A stretch of DNA of 64,000 nt from Gemmatimonadetes bacterium T265 (GCA_019973575.1 BPUI01000001.1:992001-1056000); one strand, 5' to 3'; positions 1-8,494 are shown, counted from the stretch's first letter. Notes: a model not told the origin generated them from the sequence alone. Made by a program: numbers and translations.

Positions 1-547
1 CCGGCGGCGCGGGGGCGTGGTCAGCGGGGCGGCCGACCCGCGGGCGGCGTTCTACGCGAGCGCGTTCACGGTGCTGCTCGCGTTCGTGCTCTGCTACGCC
101 GTGTTCGTCGTGTTCCCCGTGCAGGGCCCGTGGTACACCTGGCACACGGGCGGGCCCGGCGGCCTGCCGCTCGCGGGGCCGGTGCGCGCGTTCGTGCAAG
201 GGCTGCTGGTCGCCGGCTCGTCGCGCGGGACGGCGTTCCCGTCGTCGCACGTGGCGGTGAGCGTCGCGCAAACGGTGGTGCTCGCGCGCGTGGCGCCGCG
301 GCTCGCGCGGGCCGCGGGGCCGGCGACGGCGCTGCTCGCGTTAGGCGCGGTGTACGGCGGCTACCACTACGGGGTCGACGCGCTCGCGGGCGCGGCGCTC
401 GGCGCGGCGGTCGGGTGGGCGGGGCCGCGGCTGCTGGCGTACGTCGCGGGGGGCCAGGGGCGGGAACGACAGGGGCGCGAGCGACGCGCGACGGAGGAGT
501 TTCGCCCCGCGGCGGGACGGGCGGCGCTGGAGCGGAGTGCGCAGTAG
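1..547 (+). CDS. PAP2-family (phosphatidic acid phosphatase-like) membrane protein, 5' truncated
   Basis: The frame is open to the left edge, so the true start probably lies outside the window; the first in-window start is a GTG at 17. Counting from it, there is a hydrophobic segment (residues 15-34), then the second PAP2 signature as SRGTAFPSSH (69-78) and the third as YHYGVD, with His117 and Asp121 in the usual H-x3-D spacing. The family's first signature (K-x6-RP) is not visible and would lie upstream. PAP2 enzymes remove phosphate from lipid phosphates or undecaprenyl pyrophosphate, with the active site facing the periplasm. The last 40 residues are Arg/Glu-rich and probably cytoplasmic. 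The substrate cannot be inferred. Confidence 0.8.
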   Translation, partial: RRRGGVVSGAADPRAAFYASAFTVLLAFVLCYAVFVVFPVQGPWYTWHTGGPGGLPLAGPVRAFVQGLLVAGSSRGTAFPSSHVAVSVAQTVVLARVAPRLARAAGPATALLALGAVYGGYHYGVDALAGAALGAAVGWAGPRLLAYVAGGQGRERQGRERRATEEFRPAAGRAALERSAQ

Positions 548-562
548 TCGAACTGTCGGAAG

Positions 563-939
563 GCGGGCCGGTCGGATCGTTCGCGGTGGTGCCGCTGACG
601 GTTGTGCTGCACCCGGGTCGGGGCCGTCCCGCCGGCCCATGAACGGCCGGGGTCGGTAACGCAGCTGGGGTGGTGCAGGGGATGGTACGGCTGGGGATGG
701 TGGGGCCGGGGTCTGGGCGAGGGCAGCGCGCCAGTCCCGGCGGGACTGACGACTGGAGACGCGGGCCCCGGCGGACCGAGGCCGTCCCCCGCCCCGGGTG
801 GACCGACCCCGGGTTCATCATCGCCTGCAGCATCCCCGCTGCCCCACCGACCCCGGCCGTTCACGGACCCGCGCAACGGGCCACCCCGGGTGCAGCACGA
901 CCGTCAGCGGCACCACCGCGAACCGTACGACCGGCCCGC
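563..939. repeat. Long imperfect inverted repeat between convergent genes
   Basis: This fills the gap between the PAP2 gene and the leftward SDR gene. The left arm (563-687) is complementary to the right arm (817-939) over about 120 bp with mismatches; 580-602 matches the complement of 900-922 over 23 bp and 640-657 matches the complement of 846-863 over 18 bp. The spacer is about 130 nt. Frames reading through it carry the same peptide pattern on both strands, which reflects the repeat and not coding. It could act as a bidirectional terminator-like hairpin or be a decayed mobile element; no transposase or flanking target duplication is seen. Confidence 0.75.
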
Positions 940-945
940 ATCCCC

Positions 946-1965
946 TCACACCAAACCTTGTGCCTTGTACCAGGCGTACGTCCGCCGCGTCCCTTCTGCC
1001 AGCCCGACTGTGGGGACCCACCCCAGTTCCAGCCGCGCCCGCGCCGCGGAGCAGCACCAGAAGCGTGGCCGCCCGAGGCGCAGCTTCTCGCGCGTGACGA
1101 GGACCTCGCGTCGGGTGAGGGCGGCCCAGGCGTCGCCGGCGAGGCCCGCCGCGGCGAGGACGACGGCGGGGGCGTCGAGGCCGAGGCGCACGCGGCGGCC
1201 GGCGGCCGCGGCGGCCGCGTCGTAGACCGCGGGCCACGGGACCCGCTCGTCCCCCGCGACGAAGAACGTCCCGCCGACCGCCTGGGGCGCGGTGGCCGCG
1301 AGGACGAGGGCGCGGGCGAGGTCGCCGACGTAGACCATCGACAGCCACGCGTCGCGCGTGCCGGGGTAGAGGGCCATCCCGCGCGCCGCGTGGCGGAAGA
1401 CGGGGAGGAAGTCGCGGTCGCGCGGGCCGTAGACCGCCGACGGGCGGACGATCGTCCACGGGAGGCCGCCCGGGTGCGCCATCAGCAGGCGCTCCGCCTC
1501 GCGCTTGCTGTGGCCGTAGGCGCCGACCGGCTCGGCGGGGTCCCGCTCGGTGCGCGGGCGGTCGGGGGAGCGCGCCGCGCCCGCGGCGGCCTGCGACGAG
1601 ACGAGGACGAAGCGCGCGGGCGGGGCGCCGCCGCCCGCCCCGCGGGCGGCGAGCGCGTCGAGCAGCGCGGCCGTCGGCGCGACGTTGCCCGCGCGGAACT
1701 CGGCGAGCGTGCGCCGCTTCGTCACCCCCGCGAGGTGGAACACCGCGTCCACCCCGTCGAGCGCGGGCGAGCGGCCTAACGCGTCGGCGTCGGCGAGCGG
1801 CGCGGCGACCGTCTCGACGCGGCGGGCGAGCGCGTCGGGGAGGGCCGGGGGCGCGGGCGCGCTCTCGGGGCGGACGAGGCGCCGCACGGTCCACCCCGCG
1901 CCCGCGAGGGCCTCGACGAGGTGCGAGCCGACGAACCCCGAGCTGCCGGTGACGAGGGCGAGCAC
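946..1965 (-). CDS. NAD(P)-dependent extended SDR epimerase/dehydratase-like protein
   Basis: A 339-residue protein starting at a GTG. It has the Rossmann nucleotide motif TGSSGFVGSH at residues 6-15, the HLAG block at 77-80 and the catalytic YGHSK (Tyr150, Lys154) of extended short-chain dehydrogenases. PSAVYGPRD follows, as in sugar-nucleotide epimerases and related reductases. These enzymes act on sugar nucleotides or other oxidised substrates in the cytoplasm; the substrate here is unknown. It starts 6 nt after the upstream GNAT gene, so the M28 peptidase, GNAT and SDR genes are probably one leftward transcript ending in the inverted repeat at 563-939. Confidence 0.85.
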   Translation of the reverse strand: MLALVTGSSGFVGSHLVEALAGAGWTVRRLVRPESAPAPPALPDALARRVETVAAPLADADALGRSPALDGVDAVFHLAGVTKRRTLAEFRAGNVAPTAALLDALAARGAGGGAPPARFVLVSSQAAAGAARSPDRPRTERDPAEPVGAYGHSKREAERLLMAHPGGLPWTIVRPSAVYGPRDRDFLPVFRHAARGMALYPGTRDAWLSMVYVGDLARALVLAATAPQAVGGTFFVAGDERVPWPAVYDAAAAAAGRRVRLGLDAPAVVLAAAGLAGDAWAALTRREVLVTREKLRLGRPRFWCCSAARARLELGWVPTVGLAEGTRRTYAWYKAQGLV

Positions 1966-1971
1966 GCCGGG

Positions 1972-2517
1972 CTACCGCCGCGCGCCGCGCCGCGCGGGGG
2001 CGGGGCGCACCCCGGCGGGGCGTCCCCCGGGGCGGCGGTCGTCGGCGCCGAGCCGCTTCGTAAAGAGGAACTTCTTCCCGATCGAGAGCTCCGAGCGCGA
2101 GATCGCGGCGTAGCGCGCGGTCTTCTCCGGGTAGCGCGCGATGCTCGAGTGGCGGAAGCCCGCGGCCTCGAAGAGCGTGTCGGCGAGCGAGACGGCGAAC
2201 AGTTCGGGGTAGCCGCGCTGGCGGGCGAGCGCCTCGGCGGCGGCGATGAGGCGCCGGCCGAGGCCGCGCCCCTGCGCCTCGGGCGCGACGGCGAGCGAGA
2301 CGAGTTCGGCCAGCGAGGGCGCGTACTCGTCGATCGCGACGCAGCCGAGGAGCGGGCCCGCGGCGTCGCGCGCGACGCGGTAGCTCTCGATGCGCACGGC
2401 GACGAAGGCCGGGGTGCGCGGGAGCGTCAGGCCGTCGGGCGCGTAGCGGTTGTTGAGCGCGGCGATCGCCTCCGCGTCGTCGGGGCGGGCGGGGGTGATC
2501 GGGGGCGGCTCGTTCAC
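1972..2517 (-). CDS. GNAT-family N-acetyltransferase, possibly a short ArgA-like enzyme
   Basis: 181 residues. The start is a GTG overlapping the TGA of the upstream M28 gene (GTGA overlap), the coupling seen elsewhere in this window. The acetyl-CoA loop is APEAQGRGLGRRL (residues 78-90), preceded by ELVSLAV. The opening NNRYAPDGLTLPR and the order VAIDEYAPSLAELVSLAV resemble short stand-alone N-acetylglutamate synthases of arginine synthesis; that is a resemblance judged by eye. The last 25 residues are Arg/Pro-rich and look disordered. A generic GNAT is certain; the arginine role is an inference. Confidence 0.8.
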   Translation of the reverse strand: MNEPPPITPARPDDAEAIAALNNRYAPDGLTLPRTPAFVAVRIESYRVARDAAGPLLGCVAIDEYAPSLAELVSLAVAPEAQGRGLGRRLIAAAEALARQRGYPELFAVSLADTLFEAAGFRHSSIARYPEKTARYAAISRSELSIGKKFLFTKRLGADDRRPGGRPAGVRPAPARRGARR

Positions 2518-4217
2518 TTCCCCACCCCGGCCGCGGCATGGTGCGGCGGCGGGAGCGGCACGCGGGGCATGCGCTCCGGCAGGTTGGCGGCGCCGTAGAG
2601 GACCGTCGCGGTCACGACCGCCGCCTGGCGGAGGTCGTCGGGGGCGAGGTTGGCCGCGACGTCCGCATTCGTGTGGTGCGTGCGCGTCTCGTAGTCGAGC
2701 GGGTCCTGGAGGAAGGTGAACGCGGGGACGCCGACGCCGGTGAACGGCATGTGGTCGGTGCTCCCGGTGTTCGCGATCGTCAGCGTCGTCGGCCCGAGGT
2801 CGGCGATGGGGGCGAGCAGGCGCCGGAAGACGGGGCGGGCGGCCGCGTTCCCCTGCAACCAGACGCCGCGGATGCGCCCGGTGCCGTTGTCGAAGTTGAG
2901 GTAGGCCGAGAGCCGCGCGTGCTCGGGCTTGAGGCGCATCGTCTCGGGGTCGCCGAGGTGGGCGCGCACCCAGCCTAACGAGCCGAAGTAGTCCTCGTGC
3001 TCCTCGCCGTCCCAGAGCGCGACGCGGACGGTGCGGCGCGGGCGCGCGCCGGCCGCCGTGAGCAGCCGCACGGCCTCGATTGCCACGGCGGCGCCGGCCG
3101 CGTTGTCGGTCGCGCCGGTGCCCGCGGGCCACGAGTCGAAGTGCCCGCCGACCATCACCGCCTCGGCCGCGAGCGCGGGGTCGCTCCCCGGCAGCTCGGC
3201 GACGACGTCGTAGCCGGTCGAGTCGGCGCGCGTGCGCGGCGGGTCGAGGCGCGCGCGGATGCCGAACGCCACCTCCGGCGCGGGGCGCCCCGCGCGCCCG
3301 GCGAGGCGCACGAGGTTGGCGAGGCGCGCGTAGTCGTCGCGCGAGACGCTCATCGCGGGCACGGCCTCGCGCAGGTCGGTGTCGTAGGCCTGGTACGCGC
3401 CGACCATCGTCGCGAGCGGGTTGCGGCTCGGCGAGAGCACGGCGAGCGCGCCCGCCTGCGCCAGCGCGACGTAGACGGCCTGCCGCCGCGCGACCATCGC
3501 GGGGTAGTCGCCCGCGTCGTCCCAGTAGTCCCGCGGCGAGCCCGGGTCGGTGAGCCGGGCGAGCGAGTCGAGCTGCGCGTCGGTCCAGCGGTGCACGAGC
3601 GGGTCGGCGTGCGGGTCGCGCGTGCGGTCGGCGGGCACCTCGCCGAGCATGACGATGCGGCCGCGCACGCGCTCGGCGAGGTGCCCGCCTTCCGCGCGTG
3701 CCACGTCCGGCGCGGAGTCGAGTCGCTCGGTGACGAGCACCGGCGTGCCGCGGACGACGGCCCCGTCGCGCGCGGCGCCGGTCGCGGGGCTCCATGCGAA
3801 CGGGTAGGCGACGAGGCGCGCGTAGTAGGGCGCGGTGAGTTCGAGCGAGTAGGACTCGAGCGTCCAGCGGTTGCCGCGCCGCGTCCCCCACGGCTCGAGG
3901 CGCGCGTTCAGCCCGTAGCCCGCGAGCGTACGCCGCGCCCACTCGGCCGCCTCACCGTAGTTGGCCGACCCCGCGAGGCGCGCCCCGAACACGTCGGAGA
4001 GGATCGTCGCCGTCTCGGCGACCTGCGAGCGCGTCAGCCCTTCGTCGCGCACGCGGGCGAGCACGCGCGCGTCGGTCGCGGAGTCGCCGCCGCGGGCGGC
4101 GGCGGCAGACGCCCCACGCGTGGCCGCCCGCGCGGGCCGCACGGCTTGCGACCGGGCCGCGGGGGCGACGAGCGAGGCGAGGAGGCAGAGCGTGACGGAC
4201 GACGAACGGAGGCGCAT
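2514..4217 (-). CDS. Secreted M28-family zinc aminopeptidase/carboxypeptidase
   Basis: 567 residues from the ATG at 4217, chosen because a signal peptide (basic start, Leu-rich core, ending near ARSQA) follows it at once. Zinc-site motifs of M28 peptidases are present in order: GGHFDSWPAGTGATDNA (about residue 359 on, His and Asp ligands), WDGEEHEDYFG (general base and ligand Glu), STDHMPF and THHTNAD (final His). The long region before the catalytic domain suits the Q-type (plasma glutamate carboxypeptidase-like) subgroup. It would cleave terminal residues from peptides in the periplasm or outside the cell. A good -10 lies 50 nt upstream. Confidence 0.92.
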   Translation of the reverse strand: MRLRSSSVTLCLLASLVAPAARSQAVRPARAATRGASAAAARGGDSATDARVLARVRDEGLTRSQVAETATILSDVFGARLAGSANYGEAAEWARRTLAGYGLNARLEPWGTRRGNRWTLESYSLELTAPYYARLVAYPFAWSPATGAARDGAVVRGTPVLVTERLDSAPDVARAEGGHLAERVRGRIVMLGEVPADRTRDPHADPLVHRWTDAQLDSLARLTDPGSPRDYWDDAGDYPAMVARRQAVYVALAQAGALAVLSPSRNPLATMVGAYQAYDTDLREAVPAMSVSRDDYARLANLVRLAGRAGRPAPEVAFGIRARLDPPRTRADSTGYDVVAELPGSDPALAAEAVMVGGHFDSWPAGTGATDNAAGAAVAIEAVRLLTAAGARPRRTVRVALWDGEEHEDYFGSLGWVRAHLGDPETMRLKPEHARLSAYLNFDNGTGRIRGVWLQGNAAARPVFRRLLAPIADLGPTTLTIANTGSTDHMPFTGVGVPAFTFLQDPLDYETRTHHTNADVAANLAPDDLRQAAVVTATVLYGAANLPERMPRVPLPPPHHAAAGVGK

Positions 4218-4271
4218 CGACGGGTGGACGAGGAGCGCACCGCGGCCGCCGGGGACCGCGGAACGCGACGG

Positions 4272-4277
4272 ATCATA
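4272..4277 (-). promoter_or_regulatory. Candidate -10 element TATGAT for the M28 gene
   Basis: On the minus strand TATGAT matches five of six bases of the sigma-70 -10 consensus, rare in DNA this GC-rich. It lies 55 nt before the M28 ATG and overlaps the stop codon of the membrane-protein gene upstream. No convincing -35 hexamer is found 17 nt further upstream, so this is suggestive only. Confidence 0.4.
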
Positions 4278-5232
4278 CACCCGCACGCGGTTCGAAGGCG
4301 ACGGTCCCGACGAGCGGGACGGCGCGGGCCCGCTCGTACGCGACGCTCACGGCCACCGCGTAGGCGGCCGCGCCGACCGCGATCGCCGCGTTCAAGTACG
4401 GCGGTGCGGTGAGCGCGAGGCGGATCATCAGCGTCGACGCCGCGTAGGCCGAGTTGCGGAAGACGACGCGGTGGTCCGCGCTCGCCGCGAGCGAGAGCAG
4501 GACGAGCAGCACGTCGGTGAAGATCAGCACCGTGAAGCAGACCTCGAAGAACGTCGGCTGCCCCACGACCGGCAGGTGCGCCGCCGCGTCCGCGGCCCCG
4601 ACGGCGAGGGCGGCGAGCAGGGCGAGCGCGACGAGCTTCTTGGCGGCGATGAACGCGGCCTGGTCGTCCGCGCTCGTGATCGCGCGGTGGCGCTGCACGC
4701 GCGCGTGCGCCTCGGCCAGTATGAAGACGACGAGCGCGCCGGCCATGTCGGCGAGGGCCACGGGGACGTGGGGGGCGGCGCCGAGCCAGGCGATCGGCTC
4801 GCCGACGTGCGCGACTTCCAGGATGGCCTTGCGCAGGAGGATGAGCGCGAGGAGCTCGAACTGCTTCGCCACCGACGCCCCGACCGAGCGCGCGAGCGCG
4901 AGAACGAGCGCGACGAGTTCGAGGAAGAGGAGCAGCGAGAAGGCGACGTCGACGGCCCAGAAGTGCGAGCGCGACACACGGCCGGCCAGGCCCGCGGGCA
5001 GCCACCCGCGCCGTCCCAGCTCGACGGTGACGAGCGCGGCGAGGAACGCCGCCACGAGCAGCAGCCCGAGCGCGTGTTGCGTGCTCGGGCGCTCCCACGC
5101 GCGTTCGACGGCGTCGAACAGGCGCGCCGGCGGCCCGAGGGCGCGCCAAAGCAACCGTCGCGGGCGCGGCGGCGACGCGGCCGGCGGGGCGGCCGCGAGG
5201 GCGGGCGCGGCGAGGCGTGCGGACTCGGACAC
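4273..5232 (-). CDS. Multi-pass membrane protein of unknown function
   Basis: About 319 residues from a GTG at 5232, preferred because GGAGGG lies about 8 nt upstream; a GTG 9 nt earlier would sit too close to it. After an Ala/Pro-rich cytoplasmic start there are roughly seven hydrophobic helices, including HALGLLLVAAFLAALVTVEL, VDVAFSLLLFLELVALVLAL and VCFTVLIFTDVLLVLLSLAA. Charged loops contain a Lys/Arg/His-rich stretch (AEAHARVQRHRAI). No family is recognised. The gap to the downstream M28 gene is 55 nt and contains that gene's likely promoter region. Confidence 0.7.
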   Translation of the reverse strand: MSESARLAAPALAAAPPAASPPRPRRLLWRALGPPARLFDAVERAWERPSTQHALGLLLVAAFLAALVTVELGRRGWLPAGLAGRVSRSHFWAVDVAFSLLLFLELVALVLALARSVGASVAKQFELLALILLRKAILEVAHVGEPIAWLGAAPHVPVALADMAGALVVFILAEAHARVQRHRAITSADDQAAFIAAKKLVALALLAALAVGAADAAAHLPVVGQPTFFEVCFTVLIFTDVLLVLLSLAASADHRVVFRNSAYAASTLMIRLALTAPPYLNAAIAVGAAAYAVAVSVAYERARAVPLVGTVAFEPRAGV

Positions 5233-5352
5233 GGCACACACCCTCCGGCGCCGACCGGGGCGCCCGTGCGGGGACGTGGCCGCGCCGCCGCGGCCTGGAT
5301 GGTGCCTTAATGTGGCGCGAACCCCTCTCGCGCGCACCGTCCGGCACCCGCC

Positions 5353-5691
5353 ATGTCCTCCATTTCCGCGATCACCCGCCTTGCCCCGCTCACGCTGGCC
5401 GACCGGCCGGCGGGGCGGAGCGCGCCCCCTGCGGACCGGCCGGCGGAGCGTTCACCCGCGTCCGAACGGCCGTGGGCCGATAGGGCCGAGTGGCCGGGTG
5501 CGCCCAAGTACGGCGTCGCGGCCTACCTCTCGGCGGGGCGCTTGGCGGCCGACCGCTTGGCGCCCGGGGCGGCGGACCGCGAGGCGCGCTTGGAGCTGTC
5601 GGCGCGCGTGCTCGCCGACGGCGCGCGGGTGAGCGTGGCGCGCCGGCTCGAGGCCGGGCGCACGGTCGGGATCGAAGCCGTCGTCGACTGA
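5353..5691 (+). CDS. Small hypothetical protein overlapping the M61 gene tail
   Basis: 112 residues from an ATG, divergent from the membrane-protein gene. The first half is Pro/Ala/Arg-rich; the second half (APKYGVAAYLSAGRLAADRL onward) looks like an ordinary folded or helical segment, and third codon positions are strongly G/C. Its last 169 nt overlap the 3' end of the convergent M61 gene on the other strand. No clear ribosome binding site precedes it. It may be real, with the M61 tail being an incidental extension, or it may be a shadow. No function is proposed. Confidence 0.4.
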   Translation: MSSISAITRLAPLTLADRPAGRSAPPADRPAERSPASERPWADRAEWPGAPKYGVAAYLSAGRLAADRLAPGAADREARLELSARVLADGARVSVARRLEAGRTVGIEAVVD

Positions 5692-7733
5692 TCGGCGGGC
5701 GGGGGGCCGGCGAGCGCGGCCATCGCGTCCTCCCCCGCCCCCTCCGGACCGCGGAGCCAGACGCGCCGGAGGGCCTGCTGGCGCTCGCTCGGGTCGTCGA
5801 GGTCGGTGAGGCGGACGTGCAACACGTCGTAGCCTTCGATCCCCACCACGACGCGTAGTGTCGCGGGTTCGGAGGCGCCGGGCGTCGGGCGCAGTACGTC
5901 GACGGCGACCGAGTCGCCGATCTTCGCGCCGGCGATCGCGCGCGTGAAGGCGGCGGCGTCGTTGACCGGCGCGTCGTTCACCGCGACGACGAGGTCGCCG
6001 CCGCGGAGGCCGGCCTGGTACCACGCGCCGGTGAGCACGGGGGGCGCGAGGCGCGGGCGCGTGCCGGCCGCGCCACCCGCGCTGCCGATGCCGGCGAAGG
6101 GCAGCACGGAGACGCGCAGGTCGGGGCGCGGCCGGCCGGCCGAGTCGGCGGCCGCCTCGCGGGTCGTGTCGAGCTGCCAGCCGGCGGTGGCGAGGCGCGG
6201 CGCCCAGTCGATCGGCCGCGCGGCGTGCACGTAGGCGGCGAAGAAGGGCGTCATGTTACAGCCGCACACCTCGCTCGCGGCCTTCTCGACGTCGGGCGGG
6301 GTGAAGCCGACGGGGCCCGAAAAGCGGTCGTAGAGCAGCCGCACGAGGTCGTCCATGCCGCGGCGGCCGCCGGTGGCGTTGCGGAGGCGGAGCTCGAGCA
6401 GCTCGCCTAACAGTCGGCCCTGCAGGTAGTACGAGATGCTGTAGCCGCCGTTGACCGACGGCGGGTCCCAGGCGGTGAGGCTGGAGCGCTCGGGGCTCAC
6501 GCGCGCGCTCCCGGGGTTGTTGAGGAACTCCTCGATCGCGGCGGCGAAGTCGCGCGCCGCGGTCGCGGAGTCGCGGAGCCCGGCGCGGCGGAGCAGCTCG
6601 CCCGCGAAGTAGTCGGTGACGCCCTCGCTCCACCAGAGCGACGGCGTGCGCACGGCGCGGCCGTAATCGAAGGGGCCGAGCTCGCGGGGGCGGAGGCGCT
6701 TGACGTTCCAGAGGTGGAAGAACTCGTGCGCCGTGACGGCGGCAGCGGCGGTCGGGTCGCGCGCGAGGCGGGCGGCGGCGACGCCGATCGTCGTCGAGTT
6801 GAGGTGTTCGAGGCCGCCGCCGGGGCCGTCGACGAAGAGGAAGGCGTACTCGCGGTAGGGCAGTTCGCCCATCACGCGGCGCGCGGCGCGCACCACCGTC
6901 CCGACGTTCGAGACGAAGCGCGCCGAATCGAACGCCGGCGCGGCCGACGAGCGCCAGTAGGCGACGCGGTGCGGGGCGCCGTCGACGTCGAAGCGCGAAA
7001 CGCGGAGCGACGCCGCGGGCCCGGCAAGGATCGGGCTGTCGAGCAGCACGTCCACGCTCGGCGCGAAGTAGTGGTGCGGCTCGGAGGTCGGGACGAGGCC
7101 GGTGACGACCTGCCAGCCCGCGGGCACGTCGAGGTGGACGCGCGCCGGCAGGCGCTCGCCGCCGGAGGGGAAGGCGAAGGTGAGCGGGCCGTCGAGGAGC
7201 GCGCCGTCGCGGCGGACGAAGCTGCGGTTGTTAGGCGCGGCGGCCGCGGCGGCGGAGGGGAAGGCGACGCGGTAGCTGACGCGGAGGGCGGTCGTGTCCT
7301 CGGGGAGGCGGCGGGCCGAGTCGGGGGTGACGTCGTCGGGCAGGGGCGGGGCGGTGACGATGCGCCACGTGCTGTCGGGCTGCTTGGTGACCGTGAGCGT
7401 GCGGCCGCCGCGGGTGGCCGTGAGGTCCTCGGCGTACTGGCCGAAGTCGGCGATGCGGTAGGCGCCGGGCGCCCACCGCGCGAAGCCGAGGCGGACGGCC
7501 GGGAGGGTCGGGCGGCGGACGACGAGGGTGACGCGCCAGCCGGTGAGGTCGGCGGTGTCGACGCGCACGGTGTAGTCGAGCTGCGGGTCGGTGCGCGCGC
7601 GGCGGACTTCGAAGGCGTCGGAGTAGGCGCGGGTGGGGACCTGGGCGTGGGCGGCAGGCGGCAGAGCGCCGAGGGCGAGTGCGGCCGGCAGGAGCGCGGC
7701 GCGCACGGGACGTCGGGGGCAGCGGGGCGGCAT
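5523..7733 (-). CDS. M61-family (glycyl aminopeptidase-like) peptidase with PDZ domain
   Basis: 736 residues from the ATG at 7733; an earlier TTG is less likely and a signal peptide ending near AAHAQ fits this start. It has the family N-terminal beta region, then the zinc motif HEFFHLWNVKRL (about 336-347), the downstream WWSEGVTDYFAGE with the third ligand Glu, and a C-terminal PDZ-like region (GLRGGDLVVAVNDAPV). M61 enzymes are secreted or periplasmic aminopeptidases. The final 55 residues are Ser/Thr/Arg/Lys-rich low complexity, unlike the family, and lie opposite a convergent small frame; this tail may be a read-on after loss of an earlier stop. Confidence 0.9.
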   Translation of the reverse strand: MPPRCPRRPVRAALLPAALALGALPPAAHAQVPTRAYSDAFEVRRARTDPQLDYTVRVDTADLTGWRVTLVVRRPTLPAVRLGFARWAPGAYRIADFGQYAEDLTATRGGRTLTVTKQPDSTWRIVTAPPLPDDVTPDSARRLPEDTTALRVSYRVAFPSAAAAAAPNNRSFVRRDGALLDGPLTFAFPSGGERLPARVHLDVPAGWQVVTGLVPTSEPHHYFAPSVDVLLDSPILAGPAASLRVSRFDVDGAPHRVAYWRSSAAPAFDSARFVSNVGTVVRAARRVMGELPYREYAFLFVDGPGGGLEHLNSTTIGVAAARLARDPTAAAAVTAHEFFHLWNVKRLRPRELGPFDYGRAVRTPSLWWSEGVTDYFAGELLRRAGLRDSATAARDFAAAIEEFLNNPGSARVSPERSSLTAWDPPSVNGGYSISYYLQGRLLGELLELRLRNATGGRRGMDDLVRLLYDRFSGPVGFTPPDVEKAASEVCGCNMTPFFAAYVHAARPIDWAPRLATAGWQLDTTREAAADSAGRPRPDLRVSVLPFAGIGSAGGAAGTRPRLAPPVLTGAWYQAGLRGGDLVVAVNDAPVNDAAAFTRAIAGAKIGDSVAVDVLRPTPGASEPATLRVVVGIEGYDVLHVRLTDLDDPSERQQALRRVWLRGPEGAGEDAMAALAGPPPADQSTTASIPTVRPASSRRATLTRAPSASTRADSSKRASRSAAPGAKRSAAKRPAER

Positions 7734-7833
7734 GGGAGCCAATCTACCGCGGGTCGGACGGGCGTTCGGGGCCGAGTCGCGGCGGGGCGGGACCGTTTGT
7801 ATGCTACGTCATCCCCGAACGTGCGAGGCGTGA

Positions 7834-8097
7834 ATGGTCGACGACGAGATCACCGCGACGCTCTCGATGGACGCCGACGATCAGCTGGTGCGGCTTCCGA
7901 GCGGGTGGCATCTGCCGGGCACCCGGGTACGCGTTCGCCGCGAGGGAGAGCGCGTCGTGCTCGAGCCCGTGTACCCGCCGGCGCACCCGAGCTGGCCGCC
8001 CGAGTACGTCGCGTGGCTGCGCGACCCGGAGAACGCGTTCGACGCCGGGGACCCCGACGAGCTCCGGCGGGCGTTCGACGACCCGACGCCGCCGTGA
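7834..8097 (+). CDS. VapB-type antitoxin (AbrB/MazE-like)
   Basis: 87 residues. The middle (LVRLPSGWHLPGTRVRVRRE) fits a swapped-hairpin AbrB-type DNA-binding domain, followed by an acidic C-terminal tail (WLRDPENAFDAGDPDELRRA) that would bind and mask the toxin. Its stop codon overlaps the GTG of the downstream PIN-domain gene, the translational coupling typical of VapBC pairs. Such antitoxins bind their own promoter. A TATGCT hexamer about 35 nt upstream of the ATG could be the -10. The assignment rests on fold pattern and context rather than a long motif. Confidence 0.75.
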   Translation: MVDDEITATLSMDADDQLVRLPSGWHLPGTRVRVRREGERVVLEPVYPPAHPSWPPEYVAWLRDPENAFDAGDPDELRRAFDDPTPP

Positions 8098-8492
8098 ACT
8101 GGGTGCTCGACACGAACGTGTTGATTCACCTCGCGCGTCGACACCCGACGTCGGTGGTCGCGCGGTACACCGCGGTTCCGGTCGAGCGCCTGGCCGTGTC
8201 GAGCGTGTCCGTCGCCGAGCTGTGGTACGGTGCGGCCGGCGACGCTCGTCCCGAGGCGCGTCGGGCGAAGTTGGACCACCTCCTCGCGCCCTTGCGGGTC
8301 CCCGACCTCGACCGGCGCGCGGCGGAAATCGCGGGGCAGCTGCGGTACACGCTGCGGCATGCGCCGGTCGGCCAGAACGACGTGTACATCGCCGCGACCG
8401 CCCTCGCGCACGGCTGCGGCGTGGTGACCGCCAACGTCCGCGAGTTCTCGCGCGTGCCGGGGCCCGCCGTCGAGGACTGGACGGCGGCGTGA
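8094..8492 (+). CDS. VapC-type PIN-domain ribonuclease toxin
   Basis: 132 residues, GTG start within a GTGA overlap with the antitoxin. PIN acidic residues are in place: LDTNVLIHL (first Asp), SVAELWYGA (Glu) and GQNDVYIAATAL (Asp), then TANVREFSRVPG near the end. VapC toxins are magnesium-dependent RNases that cut tRNA or rRNA when freed from the antitoxin. The length is standard and no key residue is missing, so it should be active. The gene ends just before a perfect inverted repeat that fills the gap to the convergent gene. Confidence 0.9.
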   Translation: MNWVLDTNVLIHLARRHPTSVVARYTAVPVERLAVSSVSVAELWYGAAGDARPEARRAKLDHLLAPLRVPDLDRRAAEIAGQLRYTLRHAPVGQNDVYIAATALAHGCGVVTANVREFSRVPGPAVEDWTAA

Positions 8493-8494
8493 CG

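Noticed and set aside
66-876. Frames of 100-255 codons crossing the gap at 0.5-0.9 kb
   Set aside because: They read through the imperfect inverted repeat and run antisense to the PAP2 gene; no domain or plausible start was seen.
4034-5347. A 437-codon frame opposite or beside the membrane-protein gene
   Set aside because: It is a +1 shadow of the membrane protein and M28 genes, made almost only of Arg, Ala, Pro and Gly.
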